A DNA stretch of 64,000 nt from Stagnihabitans tardus (GCF_009925085.1 NZ_JAABNR010000003.1:216427-280426); one strand, 5' to 3'; counted from the first letter of the stretch, positions 7,390-16,784 are shown. Translations and numbers: made by a program. The notes: a model not told the origin generated them from the letters alone.

Positions 7390-7644
7390 ATGAAACCCGT
7401 CGAGATTTACACCACTCCCACCTGCCCCTATTGCATGGCGGCCAAAAGGCTGTTGGACAAGAAGGGCGTCGCTTTCACCGAGATCGACGTCTCGCGCGAC
7501 CCTGGCCTCCGGGCTGCGATGACCAAGCGCGCCAATGGTGGCTATACCGTGCCGCAGATCTTCATCGGCGGCACCCATGTTGGCGGCTGCGATGACATCC
7601 ACGCGCTGGACCATGCCGGCAAGCTTGATCCGATGCTGGCATGA
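7390..7644 (+). CDS. grxC: glutaredoxin 3
   Basis: An 84-residue glutaredoxin with the dithiol active site CPYC (Cys12, Cys15), the cis-proline segment TVPQIFIGG and the GSH-binding GGCDD. It reduces disulfides with glutathione. The inner ATG 7390 (AAGGA upstream) matches the family length; an upstream start at 7363 would add nine residues. It overlaps the next gene by 4 nt (ATGA), so translation is likely coupled. Note gshA, for glutathione synthesis, lies at the other end of the window. Confidence 0.93.
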   Translation: MKPVEIYTTPTCPYCMAAKRLLDKKGVAFTEIDVSRDPGLRAAMTKRANGGYTVPQIFIGGTHVGGCDDIHALDHAGKLDPMLA

Positions 7645-8477
7645 TCCGCGCGGGGCTCGTCCAGCTGAATGTCAGCGATGATCCGGTCGCGAACCTGGAC
7701 ATGACCCTGGCGCTGATTGCGCGCGCCAAGGCCCAGGGCGCGCAGTTCATCCTGACGCCGGAATGCACGAACGGGCTCTGGTCGAACCGGGCCGAGCAGC
7801 GCGGCGCCATGCGGACCGAGCCGCATGACCCGACGCTGGCCGCCATGCGCCGCGTGGCCATGCAGCACGAGGTCTGGCTGCTGGTCGGCTCTCTCGCGGT
7901 GAAAAGCAACGACCCGGATGGGCGTTTCGCAAACCGCAGTTACATGATCGGCCCCGATGGCGCGATCGTGGCCCGGTATGACAAGATCCACATGTTCGAC
8001 GTCAATGTCTCCGAGACCGAGGTCTACCGCGAAAGCACCGCCTTCCGCCCCGGGTCCTCTTGCGTCCTGGCCCGGACGCCCCTGGCCCAGATCGGCATGA
8101 CGGTCTGTTACGACGTCCGCTTTCCCCATCTGCATCGCCGCCTGGCCAAGGCCGGGGCGCAGATTTTGACCGTTCCGGCGGCCTTCAATCACACCACCGG
8201 AAGCGCCCATTGGGAGGTGCTTCTGCGCGCCCGGGCGATCGAGACCGGGTGTTTCGTCCTCGCCCCGGCGCAAACCGGCTATCACCCCGAGAAAGAGGGC
8301 AAGGGCCGCCGCACCTGGGGCCATTCCATGATCGTCTCCCCCTGGGGAGAGGTCCTGGCCGATGCCGGGACCGAGCCCGGGGTCATCACCGCCGAGCTCG
8401 ACCTCGACCAGGTCGAAGAGGCCCGCCGCCGCATCCCCGCCCTCATGCACGACCGCAACTTCGACGGCCCGGCATGA
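7641..8477 (+). CDS. carbon-nitrogen hydrolase (nitrilase superfamily, Nit1/Nit2-like)
   Basis: A 278-residue cytosolic amidase-type hydrolase. The catalytic triad is visible: Glu41 (TPECTNG), Lys115 (YDKIHMFDV) and Cys156 (MTVCYDVRFP). The layout, with C-terminal GHSMIVSPWGEVL, is that of the Nit branch, whose members remove damaged deaminated glutathione or act as omega-amidases. Its coupling to grxC fits a glutathione-repair role, but that is inferred from context. It overlaps both neighbours by 4 nt. Confidence 0.9.
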   Translation: MIRAGLVQLNVSDDPVANLDMTLALIARAKAQGAQFILTPECTNGLWSNRAEQRGAMRTEPHDPTLAAMRRVAMQHEVWLLVGSLAVKSNDPDGRFANRSYMIGPDGAIVARYDKIHMFDVNVSETEVYRESTAFRPGSSCVLARTPLAQIGMTVCYDVRFPHLHRRLAKAGAQILTVPAAFNHTTGSAHWEVLLRARAIETGCFVLAPAQTGYHPEKEGKGRRTWGHSMIVSPWGEVLADAGTEPGVITAELDLDQVEEARRRIPALMHDRNFDGPA

Positions 8478-8914
8478 GCGCGACCGACGATCTCGCCGTT
8501 TCGCTGTTCGGTGAGCTTCTGATGGCCGACCAGCTCGCCCGCTCCCGCATCTCTTCGGTTCTGCCCAAGGGAATGGAACTGTCGCATTTCATGGTCTTGA
8601 ACCACCTCTCGGGCCTGATGGACGAACGCAGCCCGGCGCAATTGGCCAAGGCCTTTCACGTCACGCGCGGGGCGATGACCAATACGCTCTCCAAGCTGGA
8701 ATGGGCGGGGCATATCCATATCCGGCCCGATTGGGACGATGCGCGGCGCAAGATGGTGGCGATCAGCCCGGCGGGACGCGCGGCCCGGGATGCGGCGGTT
8801 CAGGCGGTCTCGCCGCTGATCGCCGACCTGGTGAAATCGGTGGGCGAAGACCGGGTGCGCGCCGCGCTGCCGGTCCTGCGCGAGCTGCGGATAAGGCTGG
8901 AAGACGCCGATTAA
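8474..8914 (+). CDS. MarR family transcriptional regulator
   Basis: A 146-residue winged-helix regulator. The DNA-binding region reads ERSPAQLAKAFHVTRGAMTNTLSKLEWAGHI followed by the wing (IRPDWDDARRKMVAISPAGRA). Helices at both ends make the usual MarR dimer interface. The start ATG 8474 overlaps the nitrilase stop by 4 nt, so it is the last gene of the comF-grxC-nitrilase unit. The stop overlaps the convergent OPX gene by 4 nt, leaving no intergenic space. Ligand and targets unknown. Confidence 0.88.
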   Translation: MSATDDLAVSLFGELLMADQLARSRISSVLPKGMELSHFMVLNHLSGLMDERSPAQLAKAFHVTRGAMTNTLSKLEWAGHIHIRPDWDDARRKMVAISPAGRAARDAAVQAVSPLIADLVKSVGEDRVRAALPVLRELRIRLEDAD

Positions 8915-10032
8915 TTGACCGCCGTGGCCGTCGTCCGCCCGGCGCTGATGAAGCCGGTGAAGAAGCCAAGGATCGTGCGGGTGTTGACCAGCGGGCTTTG
9001 CGTCACCAGCACCAGGTCGCGGTCCTCGATCTTGAACTGACCGGCGGCGAAAAGCCCATCGGCCGAGGTCAGGTCGAAGGCGAAGACCACCTTTTGCTTG
9101 GACGGCCCCCGGTCCGGGTTCGCCGCCACGGCCGAGGCCGGATAGTTGCGCAGAACCAGGATGCCCTTGGGGTTGGCGGTGTTCTGATCCACGCCGCCGA
9201 TCAGCGACATGGCGTCCAGCGTCGTGACCTCGTCCTTGGGGAAATCGACCAGCGCCTCTTTCCCCGCCGCACCCAGCGACAGGAAGTAACGGTCGTCGGG
9301 CGTCACATAGATCCGGTCGCCGCCGCGCAGGACGGTATCAAGGCCCGGGTTTTCAAGGATCGTCTTGGCGCCGACGCGGTAAAGCCGCCCACCGCGTTGC
9401 AGGTTGACCTGCGGGTTGTTCATCGTCTCGGGCAGGCCGCCGGCCGCCGCAATGATCGCCGTCACCGTCGTATCGCCCGAGGTCAGCGGATAGCTGCCGT
9501 TGCGGGGCATCCCCGCCACGACCTCGACCGAGTTCTTGGTGCCCGCCGCATGGGTCAGTTGCACCTGCACATCGGGGATGATCGCGGTCAGCTTTTCCTG
9601 GATGCGCGACCGGGCGGCATCGGCGGTCATGCCCGCCACCTCGACCTCGTCGATATAGGGCAGGAAAACCGTGCCCTTGCTGGAGACTTTCAGGTTCGGC
9701 AACTGGATCGGATCGGCCAGAAGCGCGCTTTCGTTCCCGGCAAAGACCGCGAGGTTCAGAAGGTCGCCCCCCGCGATGACCTGATCCGAGGTGCCGCCCC
9801 CCGAGCCGATCCAGCCGTGGTGGCTGTCGGGATGGCTGGAGGGCCAGCCCTGCACCATCGGCAGGGTCAGGGCATCCACCGGCTGCACGGCGAAATCGGC
9901 GCTCTCGTCCTCGGAGCCCGCGACGACCTGCTGGACATTGGCCACATCCTGTGGCGGACTGCATGCCCAAAGCGGCAGGGTCAGCAGGATCGACGCAAGG
10001 ACGCGGCCTTTCGGCCCGGAAATGAACGGCAT
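8911..10032 (-). CDS. polysaccharide export outer membrane lipoprotein (OPX/Wza family)
   Basis: A 373-residue lipoprotein (lipobox LWAC near residue 24) of the Wza/GfcE/KpsD class. It contains the poly-export domain (GTVFLPYIDEVEVAGMTADAARSRI...VQVQL) and SLBB repeats (NGSYPLTSGDTTVTAIIAAAGGL; DEVTTLDAMSLIGGV). OPX proteins form the outer membrane exit channel for capsule or exopolysaccharide. The C-terminal part ends with a helix-like region (TILGFFTGFISAGR), as in Wza where this spans the outer membrane. It is divergent from the epimerase, sugar transferase and CapD genes, with 91 bases between. Confidence 0.92.
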   Translation of the reverse strand: MPFISGPKGRVLASILLTLPLWACSPPQDVANVQQVVAGSEDESADFAVQPVDALTLPMVQGWPSSHPDSHHGWIGSGGGTSDQVIAGGDLLNLAVFAGNESALLADPIQLPNLKVSSKGTVFLPYIDEVEVAGMTADAARSRIQEKLTAIIPDVQVQLTHAAGTKNSVEVVAGMPRNGSYPLTSGDTTVTAIIAAAGGLPETMNNPQVNLQRGGRLYRVGAKTILENPGLDTVLRGGDRIYVTPDDRYFLSLGAAGKEALVDFPKDEVTTLDAMSLIGGVDQNTANPKGILVLRNYPASAVAANPDRGPSKQKVVFAFDLTSADGLFAAGQFKIEDRDLVLVTQSPLVNTRTILGFFTGFISAGRTTATAVN

Positions 10033-10123
10033 CAGAGGCTCCGTGACCCCGCCAGCAGCGGCGGTTCTGTCAGGGCCAGAGTCATACTGGCCACCGGGGG
10101 CAGGTCAATGATTATGCGGCTCC

Positions 10124-10921
10124 ATGCGGCAGGGCTTTGGGGATAGGTCTGTGGATAAGTCAGTTCTTGCGGAAAATTGCCGAGTCGTGACGGGGGCGCA
10201 GGGCCGAATTGGCCGACTTTTGCGGCATCTTTGGGCAGATCGCGGCGTGGTCTGGTCGGGGCGGCGCAGCGACCTGGCCTGGGATATGGGCGCGGGAAAG
10301 GCGCCGGATTTGCCCCGGGGGGCCGTGATCCTGCATCTTGCGGGCACGACGGGCGGTGACCTGTCGCAGAACCTGCGGGCGGCGCGGGCGCTGGCCAAGG
10401 CATTGCGACCGGGGCACCGGCTGGTGCTGGTCTCGTCGATTGCGGTCTATGGCAACGCGGCGCAGGTCTTCACCGAAACCAGCCCTCCGGCGCCGGTCAG
10501 CGATTACGCCCGCGCCAAGCTGGAGGTCGAGGAGCTGCTCACCCCCTTCGCGCCGACGATCCTGCGGCTGGGCAATCTCTTTGGCGCCGATGCGCTGACC
10601 CGCGCGGCGCTTGCGGGGCCGGTTGTGCTGGACCAGGCGGGGCCGCTCGGTCCGGTCCGGTCCTGGATCGGGCCGCTGACCTTTGCCCGGGTGTTGTGGG
10701 AGATCGTGGAAAACCCGCAGCCCGGGGTCTTCAACCTGGCGCAGCCTCCCGCCCTGCCGATGGGCGCGCTTTTGACCGCGATGGGCGCCGACTGGAGCCT
10801 TGGGCCCCGCCCGGCCCCCACGCCACGTGCCGAGATGGAGATCGCCCGGCTTGACCTTCCCCGGGCGACGCCCGAAGGGCTTGTGGCGGAACTGACCTCG
10901 TTGAAAGGCATCTGGCCATGA
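10124..10921 (+). CDS. NAD-dependent epimerase/dehydratase family protein
   Basis: A 265-residue extended-SDR protein. It has the dinucleotide loop TGAQGRIG, the segment LVLVSSIAVYGNA with Ser, and a YARAK motif giving the Tyr-Lys catalytic pair. It probably changes a nucleotide sugar used in the adjoining polysaccharide pathway; the exact sugar cannot be read. It is shorter than typical NDP-sugar epimerases (about 310-340 residues). The start is uncertain: ATG 10124 or an in-frame GTG at 10151 preceded by ATAGG. The stop overlaps the sugar transferase start. Confidence 0.82.
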   Translation: MRQGFGDRSVDKSVLAENCRVVTGAQGRIGRLLRHLWADRGVVWSGRRSDLAWDMGAGKAPDLPRGAVILHLAGTTGGDLSQNLRAARALAKALRPGHRLVLVSSIAVYGNAAQVFTETSPPAPVSDYARAKLEVEELLTPFAPTILRLGNLFGADALTRAALAGPVVLDQAGPLGPVRSWIGPLTFARVLWEIVENPQPGVFNLAQPPALPMGALLTAMGADWSLGPRPAPTPRAEMEIARLDLPRATPEGLVAELTSLKGIWP

Positions 10922-11526
10922 TGCGGCGCGCTTTGGATATCGTCCTCTCTTTGCTTCTAATGGCGGTGCTGGCCCTGCCCTTTGCTGCCCTGTGCCTGTG
11001 GCTTCTCCTGCGCGAGGGGCGGCCCTTGTTCTATGTGGCCGAGCGGATGAAGGCCCCGGGGCGGCCGTTCTTGTTGTGGAAGCTGCGGACCATGTCGGTC
11101 GTGGCGCCGGAACAGGGGGTCTCGGGCGGGAACAAGGCTTCGCGGATCACGGCGACCGGCGCCTTCCTGCGGCGCAAGCGGCTGGACGAGATCCCGCAGC
11201 TTTGGAACATCCTGAAGGGCGATATCTCTTTCGTAGGCCCCCGCCCGCCGCTGCGGCTTTATGTCGAGCGCTTTCCCGAGATTTACGCGGAAGTCCTGCG
11301 CGACAAGCCCGGGGTGACGGGGCTGGCGACCCTGATCTTCCACCGCCACGAGGAGAAACTGCTGGCCGCCTGCCGCACCGCCGAAGAGACCGACGCGGTC
11401 TATTGCCGTCGCTGCATCCCGCGCAAGGCGCGGATCGACATCCTGTATCAACGCCGCCGGACCATCTGTTCAGACCTTGGTCTGATGCTTGAAACCGTAT
11501 TTCATGCTGCAAGTTTACGTCGGTGA
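10918..11526 (+). CDS. bacterial sugar transferase (initiating phosphoglycosyltransferase, WcaJ/ExoY type)
   Basis: A 202-residue monotopic phosphoglycosyltransferase. One hydrophobic N-terminal segment (residues 5-30) is followed by the family core: FLLWKLRTMS, TATGAFLRRKRLDEIPQLWNILKGDISFVGPRPP, and KPGVTGLATL. These proteins move a sugar phosphate from an NDP-sugar to undecaprenyl phosphate, starting repeat-unit assembly at the inner membrane. The catalytic Asp-Glu pair is in RLDEIPQ. It overlaps the epimerase by 4 nt. Confidence 0.93.
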   Translation: MMRRALDIVLSLLLMAVLALPFAALCLWLLLREGRPLFYVAERMKAPGRPFLLWKLRTMSVVAPEQGVSGGNKASRITATGAFLRRKRLDEIPQLWNILKGDISFVGPRPPLRLYVERFPEIYAEVLRDKPGVTGLATLIFHRHEEKLLAACRTAEETDAVYCRRCIPRKARIDILYQRRRTICSDLGLMLETVFHAASLRR

Positions 11527-11652
11527 AAGCTTTATGCCGGAAGTTTAGGCCAGTTGGCTTGATCCCGAAGACTGCGGGGCATAGCCTGAACCGGTCGCTC
11601 CATCAGGGATGTGACCGGACCAAGCCCAATTCTGTGCAGGTGGTCCGGCAGT

Positions 11653-13599
11653 ATGCGAAAGGCCAGTGTTGTTGAAATGACGCCGTTGCGTTCCAGGTTG
11701 TTTGGTTTGGTTGAACGGCTAAGCCGCACGCACAAGCGGCTGGTCTTTCTGTCGATCGATATCCTGATCGTCGAATGCGCGCTCCTGGCCACCCTGATGC
11801 TCGAGGCCTCCAGCCTCTGGCCGGGGGAGGAGCTTGCGCAAATCGGCGCGGTCTTCCTGTTCCTGCCGCCCGTGGCGGCGGCGCTTTCGACGGCGCTGGG
11901 CATCCCGAACATCCGGCTCAAGGCCTATGAGTCGCTGTCCTATACCCAGACCGCGAATTTCTCGGCGCTTCTGGTCGTCGCGCTCTGGGCCATGTTCGGC
12001 CTGAAGAACTTCCACTTCACCCTGATCGGCTATGCGCTGTTCGGGCTGACCTTCTTCATCGGCTCGGTTGGCGTGCGGCTGGCCATGCTGAACGCCTATC
12101 TCCTGGTGCTGCGCTGGGGGCAAAGGCGCTGGCGGGTGGCGATCTATGGGGCGGGCACCACGGGGGTGCAACTGGCCGCCGCGTTGAAGAATCACGAATC
12201 CATCGTCGTCGTGGCCTTTATTGACGACGATGAGGGGCAGCAGTCCATGACGATTGCGGGCCTCAAGGTCCATTCTCCCGACAAGATCGAACGCCTGGTC
12301 CGCGAGAAAGAGGTCGACCGCGTGCTTCTGGCCATGCCCTCGGCCTCGGCGCCCCGGCAGATGCAGATCGCGCATCGGCTGCAAAGCCTGGGGCTGGATG
12401 TGCTGGCCCTGCCCTCCTTCGCGCAACTGGTGGGGACAGAGGCGCTGATCGACAACCTGGCGCCCGTCGTGCCCGATGCCTTCCTGGGCCGCCAGTCGGT
12501 CGATGACCAGATCACCACGGGCTCGACCGTCTATCCGGGCAAGTCGGTGATGGTGACGGGGGCGGGCGGCTCCATCGGGTCCGAGCTTTGTCGCCAGCTC
12601 TTGGCGCTGAAGCCGCGCAAGCTGGTGCTGTTCGAGGTCTCCGAAAAGGCGCTTTACGACATCGACCGCGAGCTGCGTGAGCTGCCTGACTTTGCCGGGG
12701 TCGAGCTGGTGCCGCTCCTGGGCTCCATCACCGATTCGCGGGCGACGCGGACGGCGATGGCCGACCACGGGATCGAGGTCGTGATCCATGCCGCCGCCTA
12801 CAAGCATGTGCCCCTGGTCGAAAGCAATCCGGTGGCGGGCATGTCGAACAACGTGCTGGGCACCCGAATCCTGGCCGACGCGGCCGAGGAATCGGGGGTC
12901 GAACGCTTCATCCTGATCTCGACCGACAAGGCGGTGCGGCCCACCAATGTCATGGGCGCCTCCAAGCGCATGGCGGAAATGGTCGTGCAAGACCTGGCCA
13001 AGCGCGCCACCCGCACCAGTTTCGCCATCGTGCGCTTCGGCAATGTGCTGGGGTCCTCGGGCTCGGTCGTGCCCTTGTTCAAGGAACAGATCCGCAAGGG
13101 CGGGCCGATCACCCTGACGCATGAAGACGTCACCCGCTATTTCATGACCATATCCGAGGCCGTGCAGCTTGTGCTGCTGGCGGGCTCTTTCCCGGTGGGC
13201 GGGGCCGAGGCCGATGTCTTCGTCCTGGACATGGGCAAGCCCATGCGCATCCGCGACCTGGCCGAGCAGATGATTCTCGCCGCCGGCTATCGCGTGCGGG
13301 ACGAGGCCAACCCCGATGGCGATATCGAGATTCGCATGATCGGCCTGCGCCCCGGTGAAAAGTTGCATGAGGAATTGCTGATCGGCGCGGGGCTTCTGAC
13401 GACGCCCCATGCCAAGATCCTGCGGGCGCGCGAACGCAGCCTGACCGAGCTGGACATGGCCAAGGCCTTGCAATCCTTGCGTCATGCCACGGCGACCGGC
13501 GATGCCCAGGCCGCCCGCGCCGTCGCCGCCGCCTATGTCGAGGGTTTTGGCGGCATCGCCGAGGGGCAATCCCCGGTTTTCGCGGACCGCCTGCCCTAG
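11653..13599 (+). CDS. membrane nucleotide-sugar 4,6-dehydratase/epimerase (CapD/FlaA1/PglF family)
   Basis: About 648 residues. The N-terminus has four predicted membrane helices (about residues 25-130), then a CoA-binding-like Rossmann region (VAIYGAGTTGVQLAAAL) and a C-terminal SDR domain with GAGGSIGSELCRQLL. The active-site stretch STDKAVRPTNVMGASKR carries Thr-Asp-Lys and a Met-x3-Lys where most SDRs have Tyr-x3-Lys, as in PglF-type UDP-GlcNAc 4,6-dehydratases. It should supply a deoxy-amino sugar to the polysaccharide. ATG 11653 is preferred (GGTGG upstream); 11611 and 11677 are alternatives. The 126-base gap before it shows nothing clear. Confidence 0.9.
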   Translation: MRKASVVEMTPLRSRLFGLVERLSRTHKRLVFLSIDILIVECALLATLMLEASSLWPGEELAQIGAVFLFLPPVAAALSTALGIPNIRLKAYESLSYTQTANFSALLVVALWAMFGLKNFHFTLIGYALFGLTFFIGSVGVRLAMLNAYLLVLRWGQRRWRVAIYGAGTTGVQLAAALKNHESIVVVAFIDDDEGQQSMTIAGLKVHSPDKIERLVREKEVDRVLLAMPSASAPRQMQIAHRLQSLGLDVLALPSFAQLVGTEALIDNLAPVVPDAFLGRQSVDDQITTGSTVYPGKSVMVTGAGGSIGSELCRQLLALKPRKLVLFEVSEKALYDIDRELRELPDFAGVELVPLLGSITDSRATRTAMADHGIEVVIHAAAYKHVPLVESNPVAGMSNNVLGTRILADAAEESGVERFILISTDKAVRPTNVMGASKRMAEMVVQDLAKRATRTSFAIVRFGNVLGSSGSVVPLFKEQIRKGGPITLTHEDVTRYFMTISEAVQLVLLAGSFPVGGAEADVFVLDMGKPMRIRDLAEQMILAAGYRVRDEANPDGDIEIRMIGLRPGEKLHEELLIGAGLLTTPHAKILRARERSLTELDMAKALQSLRHATATGDAQAARAVAAAYVEGFGGIAEGQSPVFADRLP

Positions 13600-13673
13600 A
13601 CCAAGGCTCGCGCTTGGACATTTGCCGCCGCCGCCGCTAAGATGGAGCGGCTTCGGTGAGGAAAGGGTATTTC

Positions 13674-15827
13674 GTGTCGCAGTTGAGACTCTCGGTCGCC
13701 CGATTGCTGGGGGGCGTGGCGCTGGCCTGCATGGCAAGCGCGACCGGGGCCGAGATGGTGCCTTCGGTCAACATGATCGGCAACACCGGCCTGATCGACA
13801 TGCCCTCGGGCGACATGCAGCCCGATGGCTTCATCACGGTCGACAGCTCGCGCATGGGGCCGATCTTCCGCTACTCGATTGCCGCCCAGTTCACCCCGCG
13901 CCTGACCGGAACCTTCCGCTATATCGGCATCCGCAACTGGAACGACGCGTTTTGCCCGGGGCCGCAATGTCTTGGCGTCAACAGCTTCGAGACCTATTAC
14001 GACCGCAACTTCGACATCAGCTACCAGATCCTGACCGAGGGGCGCTATCGTCCGGCCCTGTCCATCGGGCTTTTGGATTTCGCGGGCACCGGGATCAATG
14101 CGGGCGAGTATGTGGCGGCGACCAAGACCTTCGGCGACCGGCTGAAGGTGACGGCGGGCCTGGGCTTCGGGCGCCTGGCCACCTACAACCCGATTGCGAC
14201 GCTGGGCACCCGTCCCAAGGCCTCTTTCGGCATGGGCGGCAAGCCGAACTATGACCTGTGGTTCCGCGGCGATGTCGCGCCCTTTGGCGGGATCGAATAT
14301 GCGATCAACGACAAGTGGCGCGCCAAGGTCGAGTATTCCTCGGATGCCTATAGCGAAGAGGCCGGGGTGCGCGGCACCTTCCGCCGCTCCAGCCCTTTCA
14401 ACTTCGGGATCGAATACCAGCCGAGCCGCGCGTTCCACCTGGGCGCCTATTACATGTATGGCGATCAGATCGGCATGAACCTTGCCATCTCGATCAACCC
14501 GAACCAGAGGCCGACGGGCAACCTCGCAGGCCCCGCGCCCTATCCGGTCCTGCCCCGCCCCTCACCGCAGTCCGATCCGGGCGCTTGGGTCACCGGCTGG
14601 ACCGAGACCGAGGGCGTGAATGCCAGCTATCTGACGGCATTGCAGAATTACATCGACCGCGACCTGGGCATCATCATCGAAAGCCTGGACGTGACCGATG
14701 ACCGGGTGCAGGTGCGCTACCGCAGCTCGGCCTATGATGCGGCCTCGCAGCCCATCGGGCGGATCGCGCGGGCCCTGACCTATGTCGTCCCCGCCTCGAT
14801 CGAGGTCTTCGAGCTGGTGCCGCTGGAAAACGGCATGGCGGCGACCAAGGTCGTGATCTACCGCAGCAACCTCGAGAAGTTCGAGGGCGAGCTTGGCGCC
14901 GGTCCCGCGCTCTTGATCCGCAGCCATATCCAGGAGGCCGGCACGCCGCCCGAGGGGATGGCGACCAACCCCGACCTTTACCCGCGCTTCACCTGGTCCA
15001 TCGTCCCCACGGGCGAGACGCGGACCTTCGACCCGGCCGACCCGTTCCAGATCAACATCGGCGCCAGGGCCAATTTCCGGCTGGAACCCGCGCCGGGCCT
15101 GATTTTCGCGGGCTCCGTGGTCAAGACGCTGAGCCAGGGGATCACCAACGACCGCAAGAGCAATTCGGTCCTGCCCCATGTGCGGACCGAGGCTTCCTCG
15201 TACCAGGTCGTCAAGACTCCGGTCGTCGATTCGCTGACGGCGGCCTATTACGCCCGGCTCGGCCCCAATCTCTATGGCCGCGTGACGGCGGGTTATCTTG
15301 AGCGGATGTTCGGCGGCGTCTCGGCCGAGATGCTGTATCGGCCCGAGGGCAAGGCCTGGTCCCTGGGGATCGAGGCCAATTACGTCGCGCAGCGCGACCT
15401 TGACGGCATGCTGGGCTTTGACCATTTCGACTATTCCGTCGCGACCGGCCATGTCTCGGGCTATCTCGACATGGGGCGCGGCTACAATCTGCAACTGGAT
15501 GTGGGGCGCTACCTGGCGGGGGATGTCGGCGCGACCCTGACGCTGAGCCGCGAATTCGCCAATGGCTGGCGCATGGGTGGCTTTGCGACGCTGACCAATG
15601 TCTCGGCGGCGGATTTCGGCGAGGGCTCTTTCGACAAGGGCATCTACGTGCATATCCCGACGAACTGGTTCCTCGGCCGCCCCAGCCGGTCGCAGCGCAA
15701 CCTCGTCATCCGCCCGATCCAGCGCGACGGCGGTGCCAGGCTGGCGGTCGAGGGCCGCCTGTATGAGACCCTGCGGGACTATGACGCCGCACGAATCACG
15801 GCGGATTGGGGGCGCGTGTGGAAATGA
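13674..15827 (+). CDS. YjbH/GfcD-like exopolysaccharide outer membrane protein
   Basis: About 717 residues with a signal peptide (LGGVALACMASATGA, cleavage before EMVPS). The rest is rich in alternating aromatic and small residues and looks like beta-barrel outer membrane protein. Family hallmarks are the start SVNMIGNTGLIDMPSGDMQPDG, a mid-region duplicated barrel and TRTFDPADPFQINIG. In E. coli YjbH/GfcD acts in exopolysaccharide or group 4 capsule secretion together with YjbE-G. GTG 13674 is preferred since AGGAAAGG sits upstream; GTG 13656 is the alternative. Its stop overlaps the YjbF-like gene. Confidence 0.85.
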   Translation: MSQLRLSVARLLGGVALACMASATGAEMVPSVNMIGNTGLIDMPSGDMQPDGFITVDSSRMGPIFRYSIAAQFTPRLTGTFRYIGIRNWNDAFCPGPQCLGVNSFETYYDRNFDISYQILTEGRYRPALSIGLLDFAGTGINAGEYVAATKTFGDRLKVTAGLGFGRLATYNPIATLGTRPKASFGMGGKPNYDLWFRGDVAPFGGIEYAINDKWRAKVEYSSDAYSEEAGVRGTFRRSSPFNFGIEYQPSRAFHLGAYYMYGDQIGMNLAISINPNQRPTGNLAGPAPYPVLPRPSPQSDPGAWVTGWTETEGVNASYLTALQNYIDRDLGIIIESLDVTDDRVQVRYRSSAYDAASQPIGRIARALTYVVPASIEVFELVPLENGMAATKVVIYRSNLEKFEGELGAGPALLIRSHIQEAGTPPEGMATNPDLYPRFTWSIVPTGETRTFDPADPFQINIGARANFRLEPAPGLIFAGSVVKTLSQGITNDRKSNSVLPHVRTEASSYQVVKTPVVDSLTAAYYARLGPNLYGRVTAGYLERMFGGVSAEMLYRPEGKAWSLGIEANYVAQRDLDGMLGFDHFDYSVATGHVSGYLDMGRGYNLQLDVGRYLAGDVGATLTLSREFANGWRMGGFATLTNVSAADFGEGSFDKGIYVHIPTNWFLGRPSRSQRNLVIRPIQRDGGARLAVEGRLYETLRDYDAARITADWGRVWK

Positions 15828-16495
15828 TGCGCAAGCTGGTCATGATTCTGGCGCTGGGCCTGTCGCTTCAGGGCTGCGGCAACACGCCTGACCGTGCCGA
15901 CGCGGCGGTCTCGCTGAAGGCCATTGCCCGGATTCCCGCGCTCTTGGCGCAGCGGAGCGCGGGTGACGTCGATCCGGCGCAACTGGCCACGCTGCGCGAG
16001 GCGCTGGAGGCCGATGGCCAGCCGGTGATCAGCGTGGCGCTGCCGGGGCTGAAATATGCCTCGCTGATGGCGCCCTATTACCCGTCCAGGGACGCCATGA
16101 CCTGGTCAAGCCCCGGCTATGAGACCGTGACGCTGAAGGACGGGATTTTGCAGTCCTCACGCGGGTTTGGGCCCGATCTGATGGCCTCGGCCGGGCCGGG
16201 CATCGCGCAGGTCTCCGCCGCCTCGGGCAGCGTCCACCGGGTCTATGAATACCTGAACGGGCTCGATGTGCCGGTGCAGATGGATTACGACTGCGACTTC
16301 GCGGCGGGCGGGGCGCAAAGGGTCACGGTCCTGGATCAGGTCTATGACACGCGCCTGGTGGTCGAGACCTGTTACAAGGGCGCGGACCGCTTCGAGAATC
16401 GCTACTGGTTCGACAAGGGTGGAAAAATCAGGCAGTCCGAGCAAAGACTGTCGCCTGGAACGGCACCCATGCTGATTCAGCGGATTGTGGATTGA
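15824..16495 (+). CDS. YjbF/GfcB family lipoprotein
   Basis: About 223 residues from ATG 15824, which overlaps the YjbH-like stop by 4 nt. Lipobox LSLQGCG gives Cys near residue 18. The family pattern is visible in LKYASLMAPYYPSRDAMTWSSPGYETVTLKDGILQSSRGFGPDLM, presented here only as positions 16048-16185, and in the C-terminal FENRYWFD. GfcB/YjbF is an outer membrane lipoprotein needed for group 4 capsule or yjb exopolysaccharide. An internal MM pair makes 15827 a possible start too. Confidence 0.85.
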   Translation: MMRKLVMILALGLSLQGCGNTPDRADAAVSLKAIARIPALLAQRSAGDVDPAQLATLREALEADGQPVISVALPGLKYASLMAPYYPSRDAMTWSSPGYETVTLKDGILQSSRGFGPDLMASAGPGIAQVSAASGSVHRVYEYLNGLDVPVQMDYDCDFAAGGAQRVTVLDQVYDTRLVVETCYKGADRFENRYWFDKGGKIRQSEQRLSPGTAPMLIQRIVD

Positions 16496-16571
16496 ATTTG
16501 AACGAAACGGCTTATCAAGCCTGTCCGTTCGTGCTATCCCGGAACAAAGTGAAATGCTGAGGAGTGTAACA

Positions 16572-16784
16572 ATGAAAAAGTTTGTCGTTCTGGCGACTGC
16601 CGTGGTGTTGGCCTCTTCGGCCGCCTTTGCTCAAACCACGCCGACCCCGCCGGCTCCGCCTGCCCCGGCTCCGGTCGCGCTTGCTGGTGGTCTTCCGCTG
16701 GCTGCCTTGGCCGTGATTCCGCTGGCTCTGCTGGCCGTTCTGGGCGGTTCCTCGTCCACGACCACGACCACGGGCACCAACTGA
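16572..16784 (+). CDS. small Thr-rich exported protein, YjbE/GfcA-like
   Basis: A 70-residue protein: signal peptide (MKKFVVLATAVVLASSAAFA), a proline-rich linker (TTPTPPAPPAPAPVALAGG), one hydrophobic segment (LPLAALAVIPLALLAVL) and a GGSSSTTTTTGTN tail. The Thr-rich tail, small size and position next to YjbF- and YjbH-like genes match YjbE/GfcA of enterobacterial exopolysaccharide operons, though primary similarity is low. It shares its plan with the tandem genes at 4054 and 4467. GGAG is 7 bases before ATG, and a strong terminator ends the operon. Confidence 0.72.
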   Translation: MKKFVVLATAVVLASSAAFAQTTPTPPAPPAPAPVALAGGLPLAALAVIPLALLAVLGGSSSTTTTTGTN

